DNA from: Atrichornis clamosus
Taxonomy: Eukaryota > Chordata > Aves > Passeriformes > Menuridae
Assembly: GCA_013400975.1 (NCBI GenBank)
Contig: WBMZ01009026.1
Span: 1-64,000 of the forward strand
Direction: 5' to 3'
Length of the DNA stretch: 64,000 bases
Shown here in pieces: positions 22,346 through 32,802 of the stretch (position 1 is the stretch's first letter; every line of letters starts with the position of its first letter). Made by a program: the position numbers and the translations under genes. The notes below the pieces were generated by a model. It did no database searches, was not told the DNA's origin, and saw only the letters and a list, made by a program, of their open reading frames with translations.

Positions 22346-22626
22346 CACAGAATCATAGAATGTCCCGAGGTGGAAGGGACCCACAAGGATCATTGAGTCC
22401 AACACCTGGCCCTGCACAGAACAGTCCCAAGAGTCATACCATGTGTCCGACGGCATTGTCCAAACTCTGCTTGAGCTCTGTCAGGCTTGGTGCTCTGATC
22501 ACTTCCCTGGGGAGCCTGTTCCACCCTCTCTGAGAAGAACCTTTTCCTAATATCCCACCTAAACCTCCCCTGATAACTTCAGGCCTTTCCCTCTGGTCCT
22601 GTCACTTGTCACCAGAGAAAAGACCA
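22346..22626 (-). mobile_element. CR1 LINE fragment, reverse orientation
   Basis: Begins with the CR1 3' terminal CACAGAATCATAGAATG and continues through GGTGGAAGGGACCCACAAGG to CCTCTGGTCCTGTCACTTGT. The body differs from the more common short fragments here and belongs to another CR1 subfamily. It lies inside an ACSL6 intron, in the same orientation as the gene. Confidence 0.85.
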
Positions 22627-22921
22627 GTGATAAGTCTTATTTAGATGTCTTATTTAAGAGATCTAAGCAAACACAACGTCTCCTCCTGCCGTACTGTTGT
22701 TCTCTGCAAGACAGACCCTTGCCCCCTGCCACTGGAGCTGGCAGAGGTCTGTACCACAAATCAGCGCACATCACTGGATCCAGGTCAACCCTGCTGAATT
22801 TTCAGTGAGGAAATAATTCTTGTCACTGAGATCATCATTCCTAGGCACAGTGAGTGTTGTGCACACATAATGCTACCGCAAAAAAAAAAAGAAAAAAAAA
22901 GTCTGTACTGCAGATACAAAC

Positions 22922-23023
22922 CTTATTTTTACAGAGCTCTGCATATGTTCCTTCAAAGCCTCTTTTCTTTGCCCAGCCTGGCATAACTTCAGAATCAGGC
23001 ACCACAATTCCCACCAAGAAGGC
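22922..23023 (-). CDS. ACSL6: ACSL6 coding exon 18
   Basis: Acceptor CTTTACCTACAG, donor AAG|GTTTGT. The 34 codons begin AFLVGIVVPDSEVMPGWAKK and end AELCKNK. They belong to the C-terminal lid domain that follows the HGDSLQ hinge region. Phase 0 at both ends. Confidence 0.94.
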
Positions 23024-23799
23024 CTGTAGGTAAAGGAGAAGGAGAGTTGCAGGTGAAAGCTGAACCACATTCAAGGCTCTACATTGAAGTGAATACATAA
23101 GTCAGGTGAATGTCTGTGTTTATCACTTCTTGTGTCAATAATTTGCTAACACATTGTAATTAAGTACATTTTGTTGTCTGTGCCTATTTCTCAGATAAAA
23201 GGGTTCTCTGTGACTGTGAATTTACCAAGAGTTTTTGATACTCTCAGTTAGGTTTGTGTTCTGTGTGGACATTAATAGTTCACATTTTTCAGAAGCATAA
23301 TCCAGAGCAGAATGTAGCCCCTGTCATTTATACACCTGCAGTTCACAGCCCTGCAAGTCCTAGGCAGACTCTGATGCCACGGGAAGGCTCATGTTTATGG
23401 GCCTTGAATGCAGAGGATGAATTGCCATGGTTTCAGAAGCTGCACGTGTGTGTATAAATGTGCAAATAAACAGGACAAGTTTGGTCAGAATGGGCAGGCA
23501 GTGTGGGGGGCAGCAGTGGCTTTGCCTTTGCCTGGCTTACCACAGGCATGGTGGCAAAAGACAGTGTTAGAGACCCAAAGGGTGACACCAAAGCCAATTT
23601 AAAAGCTTGATCTTTGGCCATAGCATCCTCTGAGCCACTCAGGGTCACACCAGCAGCTCAACTCCTGCCTGGCTGGCAGCCAGAGCAGGAGGGAGACATT
23701 GTGGTGTGATCCACTCACATTTTTCCCTCATTCATGCCCAGCTCTCTGTCTTCTAACTACGAAGAGAAAAGTAAGGTTTTCCAAAAAGTTGGTTTTTAC

Positions 23800-23943
23800 C
23801 TGCAGGCTGTCTCCATGGACATAGACCTGAGCAACAGGGTCACTGCGGATATAGATATTCTCTATCTTCTCCGGTGCAATATATTCTCCCTGAGCAAGTT
23901 TAAATATATGCTTTTTCCGATCAATAATTTTTAGAGTCCCATT
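23800..23943 (-). CDS. ACSL6: ACSL6 coding exon 17 (FACS signature, second half)
   Basis: 48 codons beginning NGTLKIIDRKKHIFKLAQGE and ending VYVHGDSLQ. This holds the invariant DRKK of the adenylate-forming enzymes, the hinge between the N- and C-terminal domains, and the EYIAPEKIEN motif. Acceptor CTCCTTGCAG, donor CAG|GTAAAA. Confidence 0.96.
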
Positions 23944-24199
23944 CTGCAAGGAGAAAGAAATGAGAATTCCCAGGGAAGTTATTTAACCATAGAGACTCAG
24001 CAAAAAGTCTGGCTTTAACAGAGCTTTCAGTTGTCTGTTGTGCTTTCAAATGCTTCACTGACATATCAAGGCTATTCTGCCAAATACAAACTTAATCCTC
24101 TGTAAGGATAGATCTGCTTGGAAACTTAAGTTCAGTCCTGGAAGATTTACATGGGATAATGCAATTGCCATAAGAACTTGGTGTGTGACCAGTACGCAC

Positions 24200-24316
24200 A
24201 GGTAACCATTTCCCAATGTCTCCTGTGTGAAGCCAGCCCTCCTGGTCCAGCGCCTCAGTTGTCCTCTCTTCATCTTTCAAGTAACCTTTGAACACATTGG
24301 GTCCTTTCACACAGAT
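24200..24316 (-). CDS. ACSL6: ACSL6 coding exon 16 (FACS signature, first half)
   Basis: 39 codons from [20 protein letters not shown] to [13 protein letters not shown]. It includes the GWLHTGD core whose Asp binds the ribose of ATP in this family. The donor is CCT|GTGCGT. Phase 0 at both ends. Confidence 0.96.
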
Positions 24317-24845
24317 CTGCAAAACAGCCAGGGGTGATGATAAATTATTTTCTTATTCTGCTATAAATACAAGTTAAGTAGTAACTCACAAAAATTGAAA
24401 TATTTTAATGACTATGGTCCATGAAACTAAAATAAATTGGGTTATGAAACTACCTATTAATTTTTTTCAAGCTAATAGAAACATGAAGTAGGGTTTGCAA
24501 AACTGATTTGCTTGAAGTTGATTTGCATTCAGTTTGCAGTTAAAAATAACAAAATTATTTCAATAAATAACAGCAATGGAGAAATGACAGCAATTCAGCT
24601 CTTCTTAGCTGAACTAATTAATTCACTCTTAGCACTTTAAGGAATCAGGCTGGAAGTACTGCCACAGCTCCTTTTTCATTAATGTTTTGCTACTCTATTG
24701 CTAATTTTTTCCCTTCCTCATTGCACCATGTAACACATCAGCAACCATACACCTTACACGGGCAAAATGCTTCTATAACTACATAACTACTTCATAAATA
24801 CAGTGTTAACTAGTGAGAATTTGATATAAAAATGTGATTTGCTAC

Positions 24846-24934
24846 CTCTCCTTCTCCTTTGGAAGCAAAATAATTCAGTTCTTCCACATCCTTCAATCTG
24901 ATTAAGTTACAGGGCAAAGGGGCTCCTACATGAC
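24846..24934 (-). CDS. ACSL6: ACSL6 coding exon 15
   Basis: Begins with two bases of a split Gly codon and reads HVGAPLPCNLIRLKDVEELN then YFASKGEGE. Equivalent to the segment after GDWTSG in human ACSL6. Donor GAG|GTAGCA. Confidence 0.94.
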
Positions 24935-25144
24935 CTGGAAATCAAAGTTATCAAGTCACTTGTCATCTCTCCTATAAACAATAATTAGCATTTTATCATT
25001 AGTTACTTGCATAGTTGTAGATACACTGGATGTTCTTGCAGGAGCTGTGTCTGTGTGCAGAAATAATTTCCTCAATTAAAGTTTTGCACTATTAAAACTA
25101 AATACCCAAACCTTCTCTTTATATGTAAAACCTATTTTCAAATA

Positions 25145-25266
25145 GCATAGAATGGTTTGGGTTGGAAGGGACCTTAAAGCTCATCTTGTTCCAAGCCCCT
25201 GCCATGGGCAGGAACACCTTCCACTAGATCACACTGCTCCAAGTCCCATCCAACCTGGCCTTGATA
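25145..25266 (-). mobile_element. CR1 LINE 3' fragment
   Basis: Reverse CR1 3' end: ATAGAATGGTTTGGGTTGGA, then AGGGACCTTAAAGCTCATCT and GGCAGGAACACCTTCCACTA. It ends only about 70 bases from ACSL6 exon 14, so it sits in the immediate intron flank. Confidence 0.88.
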
Positions 25267-25337
25267 TTACAGTTCAGAATTTTCTAAAGGAATCTGCATT
25301 TCTTTTCTTTCTTCAAATGATGAAAGAAAATCATTAC

Positions 25338-25410
25338 CTGATGTCCAGTCACCTGGAGTTGTAAAGGTGCATCCAGCTGTGCATTCTGTTTGGCCATAAC
25401 CTTCATAAAC
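25338..25410 (-). CDS. ACSL6: ACSL6 coding exon 14
   Basis: 24 codons plus one base: VYEGYGQTECTAGCTFTTPG then DWTS. It carries YGQTE, the A5 motif contacting the adenine and acyl-adenylate in this superfamily. Acceptor TCTTTGTCAG, donor TCAG|GTAATG. Confidence 0.95.
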
Positions 25411-26241
25411 CTGACAAAGAGACAGGTATCTTTAAAAGATCGTAGAAGAAGTCACTATTGCAAACTGAAATCCCAAGCATTCCCTTCCGTTGCACTGTCC
25501 TGTGAGCTGATCCTGCAGCTGCAATGTGCAGGTGCCCATTTACCATGGGGACACCGTCCCTGGCTCCTACTGTGGACAAAATTCCATTTACATGACTAGG
25601 AAAGACCATGGCTCTGTAGAGTTGAAAATAGTGAGAAGATGAGTTGAGCACTTAGCCTTTGACTCAAGATATATGCTACACTATGATAGGAACTTATCAG
25701 TGGGGAAAAAAGGTATTTTTGTGGGACCTTTTGAAAATCCACCTCTTTTTTTTTTTTTTTTTGTGCCTAATTTTAGGCTCTTGAATGAGCTCTTTTAGTT
25801 GCCCTGGGCTTCCTAATCACAGAGAAATAATGCAGTGGACACCTTAAGTAGGTTAGGCTGACGTCTGAAGATTATCTCTCTCCATTTATATATAGAATAA
25901 AACTCATGTAATGAAGTTTCCAGCACTTGCACAAACACATTTAATTGCACATACTCAGTTCAGTGCTGAGAGGTGGGTGGCATGAGCCTATGGGGTTCTT
26001 TCGGGAGATGCCCACAGTGAAAACAGCTCTTGCCTGCTGCTGCCATCCCAGGGCCATTCCCACCCCACTGAGCTCTGAGCATACCAGGACTCCATGGCTA
26101 CCCCAAGCCCTGCTGTTGGATCCATGCAGGCACAGCTGTCCTAAATGCAGCTCTGGGTGTCTAACACATCTCCTTTCTCAAATACCACGTGTTTTCTTGC
26201 TAGCAGTGGATGAACAGCCTCAAACAGCCACACGAGCCCAC

Positions 26242-26337
26242 CTGGCATCCGAGGGCCGCGCGGAGGAAGCCCAGGACAGTGGGAGATGCAGGGGCAGCGC
26301 CTGTCACTATCATGCGGACACAGCCCCCGAGACTTGC
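26242..26337 (-). CDS. ACSL6: ACSL6 coding exon 13
   Basis: 32 codons, ASLGGCVRMIVTGAAPASPT then VLGFLRAALGCQ, holding the TGAAP nucleotide-binding loop. The acceptor follows CTCCTGCTACCAAACAG. The donor is CAG|GTGGGC. Phase 0 at both ends. Confidence 0.94.
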
Positions 26338-26474
26338 CTGTTTGGTAGCAGGAGAAAACAAAAGAAAGCATCAGAATCTACTACAGATGGCAAGAGCAGC
26401 AGCTCTGTGTTTGTTGCTTACACAGAGCTTGCACAAAATGCTCTCTCTAGGATAGATGTGGAAGATTTCCCACC

Positions 26475-26556
26475 CCTGGCAGGGGCTTGGATCACTAGAT
26501 GGTCTTCAAGGACTCTTCAAATGCAAACCATTCTCTGATTCTATGATTCTGTGATG
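26475..26556 (+). mobile_element. CR1 LINE 3' fragment, short
   Basis: Contains GGCAGGGGCTTGGATCACTA followed by GGTCTTCAAGGACTCTTCAA, and ends in the CR1-typical TTCTATGATTCTGTGATG. Plus orientation, about 80 bases and diverged. Confidence 0.7.
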
Positions 26557-28044
26557 TGGCTGTGTATGGAAATACGAACTGGCTCTGAAGCTCTCCTTAG
26601 GGATAAAACCCCATTCAGTGTACAGAAGTGGGAGCCCCCACGTCCCTGGGATGATGAGCTGCTCAGCCCCAACTCCTGTGACCGAGCAGGCTGCAGACCT
26701 GGCTCTGGCAACTGCTGGGAAAAAACTGGTTCTTCCTCCATCCAGTTTTCGTTGCTTATTTACACCTCATCGGTTTTAATGAATTGCCTCCCAAGCCCTC
26801 CGAAATAATGCTGTCCCTTTTTTAAGGCAGATGACCTTCAAATATTTCTGGAGGGTATTACATCAATTCCTGTGTCCCATTTTACTTCTTTCTCCTCCCC
26901 CTTCATTTCCTTTTCCTTATTCTGGAAGTGAAAAAGAAAACCCAGCACAAAAGAGAACAACTGCTGACTGAGTCTGCCCGTCTCGCCAGCCCCTGCATCA
27001 ATATGCAGCCTGGCTTGCTCCCGGCTGGGTGAACTCTGCTATCTTTGCACACTGAGGACAACTAATCCACAGACCACAAGTACAGTCAGTTTCTTTAGTT
27101 AAAAATAAAGTGGCATGTCTCCAGATAAGTGATCCAATTAAAAAAATGAAGTAGTCACAGCCTCCTGGAGTAGTACAGAGCCCAAAAAAACTAGTTTAAA
27201 GTCAATTTAATCTTTTTTTTTTAAACTGAGATGCGTGGCACACAGCAGGGCATCCTGATTTCCTTCCCCTCTTGCTAAACCGTGATTCATGTGTGCATTT
27301 TTCTTTACACCTATATTCTTCTTTTCCCAGGAAAAAAAGCAGGTTTGGATACACCCAATTGAAACCCAATCCTAAATCCAATCCAATCCGTAGAGATTCT
27401 GCAGAAAACTTTGGAGCAACATCTCTTTGATCAGCGACTCCTCTTTTCATGACCACATTCCTGAATTTCATCCGTGGAGGAGATTTTATGCAATCCTCCT
27501 TGCCTGTCTCTGGGCATGAATGGGGAGAAACCATTCACCCACGGGCACAGGCAGAGCCTGTGGGGGCTGCCCTGTACCCCCAAGGCAGAACACCCAAATA
27601 ATGACTGGGGTGACTGCAGCCCTGGTGCCAGAGACTATGATCCTGCTTCTGGGCAAGTTCCCCTGGCGAAGGGAAGTATCTTCATGCAGCACCACATCCC
27701 TCCTTGGTACCTGCGCAGGGGCACAGCTTGTATGAGAGAAATGCAAAAAAGTTTTGGTGCTACTCCATAAATAAGTGATTTCTTGGTGCTGCTGAAGAGG
27801 GCAAAAACCACCTTAGTCTGACTTGCATTTCTCCATTTCCCTCTGGAAAGTTGTCCCTGAGAGAATAGAAATTTTGATATTCTGCATGGTGTTTAAAAAT
27901 GAAAAAAAAAAAAAAAAGGCAAAACTTAACAGAAGAACAAGCTGCTCAGTTTTCTTTTTCTATGCAATTTTCCAGTCTGTTCTTCACTAGTGAGTAGTAA
28001 TTGCCCACAGTTCTTCATCAGGCAAGTGGACCACTGATTTTAAG
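26557..28044 (-). other. ACSL6: ACSL6 intron sequence
   Basis: Part of the intron between coding exons 12 and 13. It includes an A run at about 27901-27917. No additional exon or gene is supported. Confidence 0.5.
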
Positions 28045-28272
28045 GAATCATAGAATCATAGAATTGTTAAGGCTAGAAAAGACCGCTGAGATCATCAAGT
28101 CCAACCTTCAAGTCAGCACCACCACCATGTTCACCACTCAACCATGTCCTCAAGTGCTGCATTCACACCATTTTTTAACACTTTCAGGGATGGTGACTCC
28201 CTTACTGCCCTAGGCAGCCTGTTCAATGCTTGACAGCCCTTTCCATGAAGAATTTTTTCCTACTATCTAAAA
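28045..28272 (-). mobile_element. CR1 LINE fragment, reverse orientation
   Basis: Begins GAATCATAGAATCATAGAAT, the duplicated CR1 3' octamer. It continues with GATCATCAAGTCCAACCTTC and later CCTAGGCAGCCTGTTCAATG. It ends about 70 bases from ACSL6 exon 12. Confidence 0.88.
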
Positions 28273-28341
28273 CTCCCTTGGCAGAAAACCAGTCATTGCT
28301 AGAAAAAACAACAGTTCAGACTCACTTCGTAAATCACTTAC

Positions 28342-28476
28342 CTGTATTTTATTAAAGAAAAGTTTATCCCACAAACTGTCATTTCTAATGATGCCGTTTC
28401 GAACTTCAGCCTTTTTCCGTCTTGCAGCAAATTCCAGGATCCAGCGCTTGAGGGATGTGTCAGCCTGGCTGAAGAT
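28342..28476 (-). CDS. ACSL6: ACSL6 coding exon 12
   Basis: 45 codons beginning IFSQADTSLKRWILEFAARR and ending LWDKLFFNKIQ. Acceptor GTGCTCCTGCAG, consensus donor CAG|GTAAGT. Phase 0 at both ends. Confidence 0.95.
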
Positions 28477-29544
28477 CTGCAGGAGCACGGGATGGCACCC
28501 GGGAGAGAGAGCACATCAACACCTGCTCTCCCCGTGGCACCCACCCAGCCACATTTGCTGCACAGCTAAACAAGGCTGCGCTGGGGTTTGTCAGTGGGGG
28601 AAAAAGGAACAGTGTGTTTTGCTCCATTCCCTATTGTACATTTTGCTCCTTTAGGAGAAGAAGAGAGGATGGTGTTGCAGACTTTGAACTAGATGTACAG
28701 GGCTGCTCTTACAATATAATTTCCATGATAGGGTTCAGTGAAGTTATGCAACCTGAGCAACAAGGAGTGAGCAATGTGAATACTGGAGCAGGTATTGGTG
28801 CTGGCTGATGTGACAGAGACTACATTTGCCTGAGCTTAATCAGACACCAGCACAAACTCCACCTCAACAAATGAGAAACCCCCAGTGCCCATCCCTCTAA
28901 TGAGGCACCAAAACCCCTGACCCAACAGCCCTGACCTTGGGGAAAAATTAAATCGGTAGCTTGTGCTTAAGCTTGTCTTTAGAGGATAAGTCTTCTGAGG
29001 AATAAATATTCCCAGCTGGTCAAACAGATTTAACGTGATGACCAGACGTGCCTGTCTTAAATACCTTGCAATACCTTTACCTTAGTTTTAAAGATTTCTA
29101 AATCTTTACTGCTTAAATTCTCAAAGACTTTTTGAAGTTCCTGACTTTCAGCTGTTGTTGCCACCAAAAAGAGAGATTCAAGTTTCAAAACTTGTTGAAG
29201 GGCACAAAAAGTCCTTGTGCAGCCAGGTTTGACTGATGTTTGTGTGATGAAAAAATCCCTTGTCTCTAGAAATGTCACTGGTAAGCTCAGTGAGAACAGC
29301 CTAAGAGGCTAATACAGGGGGATTTCATATTCCCACACGATAGCTGGAGTCTGTATAAGTCAGAGTACAGACTTACACACTGGAGGAGCTGTATCGGTTA
29401 CACAGGGTGAGAAAGTGTCTGCAGTAAGGCAGAAATAGTGTCTGTCATCTGCTTGAGAAATCCCCATGACTAAGGGAATTCTTCCACATCAGCACTAAAG
29501 GGACATAAACTTCATTATTCCAGAAAGAGCCCAATGAAACTCAC
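28477..29544 (-). other. ACSL6: ACSL6 intron (1.07 kb)
   Basis: No repeat or additional exon recognised. Confidence 0.5.
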
Positions 29545-29679
29545 CTTGTCATACATTCTGTTCAACAGCCGTGGCACCACGGGGAAGATGGTTGGCCGCA
29601 GTGCCTTCATGTCGTCAGACAGGAGACGAATATCTCCTTGGAAGAAGCCAATTCGCCCTCCATGGCAGTATACTACAGA
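29545..29679 (-). CDS. ACSL6: ACSL6 coding exon 11
   Basis: 45 codons beginning SVVYCHGGRIGFFQGDIRLL and ending RLLNRMYDK. It follows the gate exon and is joined to either gate variant in phase 0. Donor AAG|GTGAGT. Confidence 0.96.
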
Positions 29680-32149
29680 CTGATGGGGAGCAAAAGGAAC
29701 ACATGTAACCCCTTTGCTTTTAATTGCCACAGCAGAGCATCCCTCCCAAGCACAGAAGCACCTCTCCTGAATGTCTACTCTCCAATATGGCAAAAATGGG
29801 GCTTTAGAAATACATATAGAAGTAACAATAAATTTTGCACTGAATAAAAATATCCGGATAGTTCTGGGCACTTTTCAGTACTGGCAATTCAGTGTCCCCC
29901 AAATTTACCACTTGTTCTGGGAGAACAAGGAATGAAAACTTCTAGAAGGGATTTCCCTTCATCCCATGCACACAAGGATGGAGAAGTGCCAGTTATGGTC
30001 AGATCAGGTCTGGATCAGAACTTCCCTGAAGCCCAGCCCTCCCATAGCAGCTCACAGCATGAGGACCTATTGTCAATACAGAAATGCAAAGTAAGAAATG
30101 CCATAAAACACTGAACAGCAGCTGATTTTTAGATGTTAATACTTTAGTTTTGTTTAAATACAACAATATAAACTACGTTAGCAATACAGTGCCTGATCCT
30201 GTATCCCAGAAATAGAAGCCCACTTCATAAAAAGTGCTTGACTTGTATGGAGACTACAAATCCAGAAGTTTTGTACTTGGAAAGAAAACAGGATACTTTA
30301 ATCAGATCAGAATGGAGCTCCGTGTGCGGGGTGGGGCAGGGGGGCTGCTGGCTGTGAACCAACTGGCAGCTGGTTACTGATAATCAGTAACACTGCCAAG
30401 GACCAGTCATGGACTGGGTCAAACTGGCATTTTATCACTGAAGAACATTTGGAGACCAGCGCTGCTCCCCTGGTTTTACAGTGCAAGGACAAGAAGGTGT
30501 CCTCAGCAAGCGCCTGCAATGCCAGAGCTGAGCCCAGCCTTCCTGAGCAGACTGAAAACTTCAGCTCCCTTTGGTGGGCTTGTCTCTCCCAAATGACTAA
30601 ACTAGCTGAAAATTCCTTAAGAGACATCCAGGTCTTTTTGTGCTGCTCCTAAAACTCTGCAATACTTAGCAGCATGCACTCACTGCTCTGTCAGGCAGTT
30701 AGAGACTGTCTCCATCAGCTGAAACCACAGGAATTTTACACATGTGATGTGGGTTTAATGAAAATCACACTGCTGAATCTGTGCTTTACACTGCACATGA
30801 ATTAAAAAAAAAAAAAAAAGAAAATTTAATCAGTGTGCTCTTTGGGAATTAAAAATAGCAACTAGAAATTTTTAGCTTTAAAGAATGTATCTGTATAATT
30901 ATAACTGTAAATTCCAGGACCTAAAAATGTTGGCTAAAACTACGGAACTGACGCAGTGCTTGCTGTTCAGAATGCTTTTGAAAATGACTTTTTATCCCTC
31001 AAAAAAAATCTTTGTATTAATAAGCTTTCTCAGCAGGGAGGATAAACCTAGATATCCTTTGGAGGCCATCCCTTTCAGTACACCAACATCCTGTGAAATG
31101 AAAGCATTTCTAATGTTTCTAATTTCTTTCCGCCTCCCATCAGATGAATTTTGAATAATTACATTCTTGTTTGCCTGAGCAGTGCTGGCACACTGACCGA
31201 CCTGCCTTGCAAGTGGAGAAAGGCTGTGCTGTAATTCTCCAAATCTTTCATGGGCTTTCACTTCCAATTTGTGAGGTTTTTAACAGGGAAAATATATTAC
31301 TTCTGGCACAGATGTTACTAAGAAGCGGGAGGTTTATATTCAGATGCTTGTCTGACTCAGAAAGTATTCTTTCAGCCTGAAACAGTACTCCCTGAGGAAG
31401 TACAGAGCTACAACTGGATCCAGATCCAATCTTCACATACTGGGACAATTTTGAGTTTGCAACTTCTCAGGCCAGGAGACTTGATGTGGTTGTCTCACCT
31501 GACTTGCCTAAGACACCAGTTGGAGCAAAAATCATCACCCATTTTTTTCCCAAAAGAGACATGGAGTCAGTTCTGTGGGCTGGCAAGAGCTAGTGCTTGG
31601 ATCTGCCACAATTCCCAGGGGACACAGCCTCCAGTGAATGCCCACTGCATGCTGCCCTGCCAGGAGGATCACGTGTCTCACACCATGATCTCAGTTTCCT
31701 CTTTTCCAGTGTCTGCCAAGCTAGGGTTTGGTTTTTTTTTTGCAGATCACATTATTTATGCAATAAAATTATTTGAGCTGATGTAGACAATGGCATGAAA
31801 TTACCTTGACTCCCATGACACCTCATCCTAGAGTGCTTTGAAAAGCTGTCCCCCAGATTGCTCAGGTAGCAGTAGCCATGAGCTGAACAAGCAATGAGTT
31901 TGGCTCACTGCTGAAGGGCTATTTTTCAATTCCTGAGCCAGATGTAAGCTGGAGAACTTGGGAAACTCTCCTGGCATCACTCTGGACTCACAGCCATGTC
32001 ACCACGGCTCTGGTGTTATGCACGTGGCACTTCTGGAGTACAAGCTTTTTTAGTGCTACAAGATATTGCTGGTTATTTAGTATTTTATTCATTTTATTTT
32101 TTGTGTGTGTGTGGAAAAAAGATGATTTCCACTGACACCAGGACCTTAC
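29680..32149 (-). other. ACSL6: ACSL6 intron downstream of the gate exons (2.47 kb)
   Basis: Contains an A run near 30805-30819. No CR1 fragment or third gate-like exon found. This intron must hold the signals that let exon 11 choose the nearer (Tyr) or farther (Phe) gate exon. Confidence 0.5.
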
Positions 32150-32227
32150 CTGTACCATTCTCTCAAACATGTGTGCTAAAGGCAAATAGGAAATGTGTAC
32201 ATCCTCACAAGTAGGAGACCACTGACT
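32150..32227 (-). CDS. ACSL6: ACSL6 alternative gate exon, Tyr type
   Basis: 78 nt, 26 codons: SQWSPTCEDVHISYLPLAHM then FERMVQ. Acceptor CTTCCAG, donor CAG|GTAAGG. It encodes the same stretch as the exon at 32285-32362, and both share HMFER and LPLAH. In mammalian ACSL6, splice variants differ by exactly such a fatty-acid gate segment, with Tyr or Phe at the gate, altering substrate preference. Either exon fits the same phase (0/0), so including both would add 26 residues without frameshift. The 57-nt spacer makes joint splicing unlikely. Confidence 0.93.
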
Positions 32228-32284
32228 CTGGAAGAAAACACAAGGAGCCCCACGAGGCCTCGTCAGTTCAGGCAGGTTTCTTAC

Positions 32285-32362
32285 CTGTATAACTCTTTCA
32301 AACATGTGAGCCAGAGGCAGGAAGGAGATGAGCACATCGTCCTGTCTCGGAAAGATCACTTT
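32285..32362 (-). CDS. ACSL6: ACSL6 alternative gate exon, Phe type
   Basis: 78 nt, 26 codons: KVIFPRQDDVLISFLPLAHM then FERVIQ. Acceptor CTTCACCTGCAG, donor CAG|GTAAGA. This is the upstream member of the pair in transcription order and the form in the common ACSL6 protein. Its ISFLPLAHMFER differs from the partner's ISYLPLAHMFER at the gate residue. Confidence 0.95.
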
Positions 32363-32740
32363 CTGCAGGTGAAGGGCATGGGAGACAGAAAGGAAAGAAA
32401 CACTGACAGGAAGACAACAAGAAAGTCATAAAACAATAAAAAGAAAAATGGCACCAGAGGAGCAAAAGGGTAAAGATTGTCAAGAGAGGAGGGAGCGGCG
32501 GACACAGGGAAGCGTTAAAGCCACAGCGTCATGGAGCTCGGTTAGCAGGAGGAGTAGAGAGCACGGAGATGTACACACAGGGCAATGGAGAGGTCTCTCC
32601 TTGGCAGAAGGCAGATCATATCCGTGCAGCTCACGCTGGGAATGGAGGCTCACCCTGATGGAGAATCCAATTTTTATTCACTGCTTTCTACCAGGAGGTG
32701 CTGAGACCCCGATCTGTGCTCTCAGCTGTGTGCAGACGAG

Positions 32741-32802
32741 CAGGATCCTGGTGCTAACCTGCAGGAGCCTCCAGGATCCCTGTGCTAACCTGCAGGAGCC
32801 TC
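32741..32802. repeat. 31-bp tandem duplication
   Basis: Two adjacent copies, 32741-32771 and 32772-32802, each with GTGCTAACCTGCAGGAGCCT inside. They differ by very few bases. On the minus strand each copy has CTCCTGCAG followed by GTTAGC, resembling both an acceptor and a donor. Confidence 0.85.

Noticed and set aside
22880..22900. A-rich run next to ACSL6 exon 18 as a retroposed poly(A) tail
   Set aside because: No target-site duplication or retrocopy body is visible. It is simple sequence within an intron.
25945..26538. 197-codon plus-strand frame
   Set aside because: It runs antisense across the real ACSL6 exon at 26242-26337 and into a CR1 end, so it is a shadow frame.
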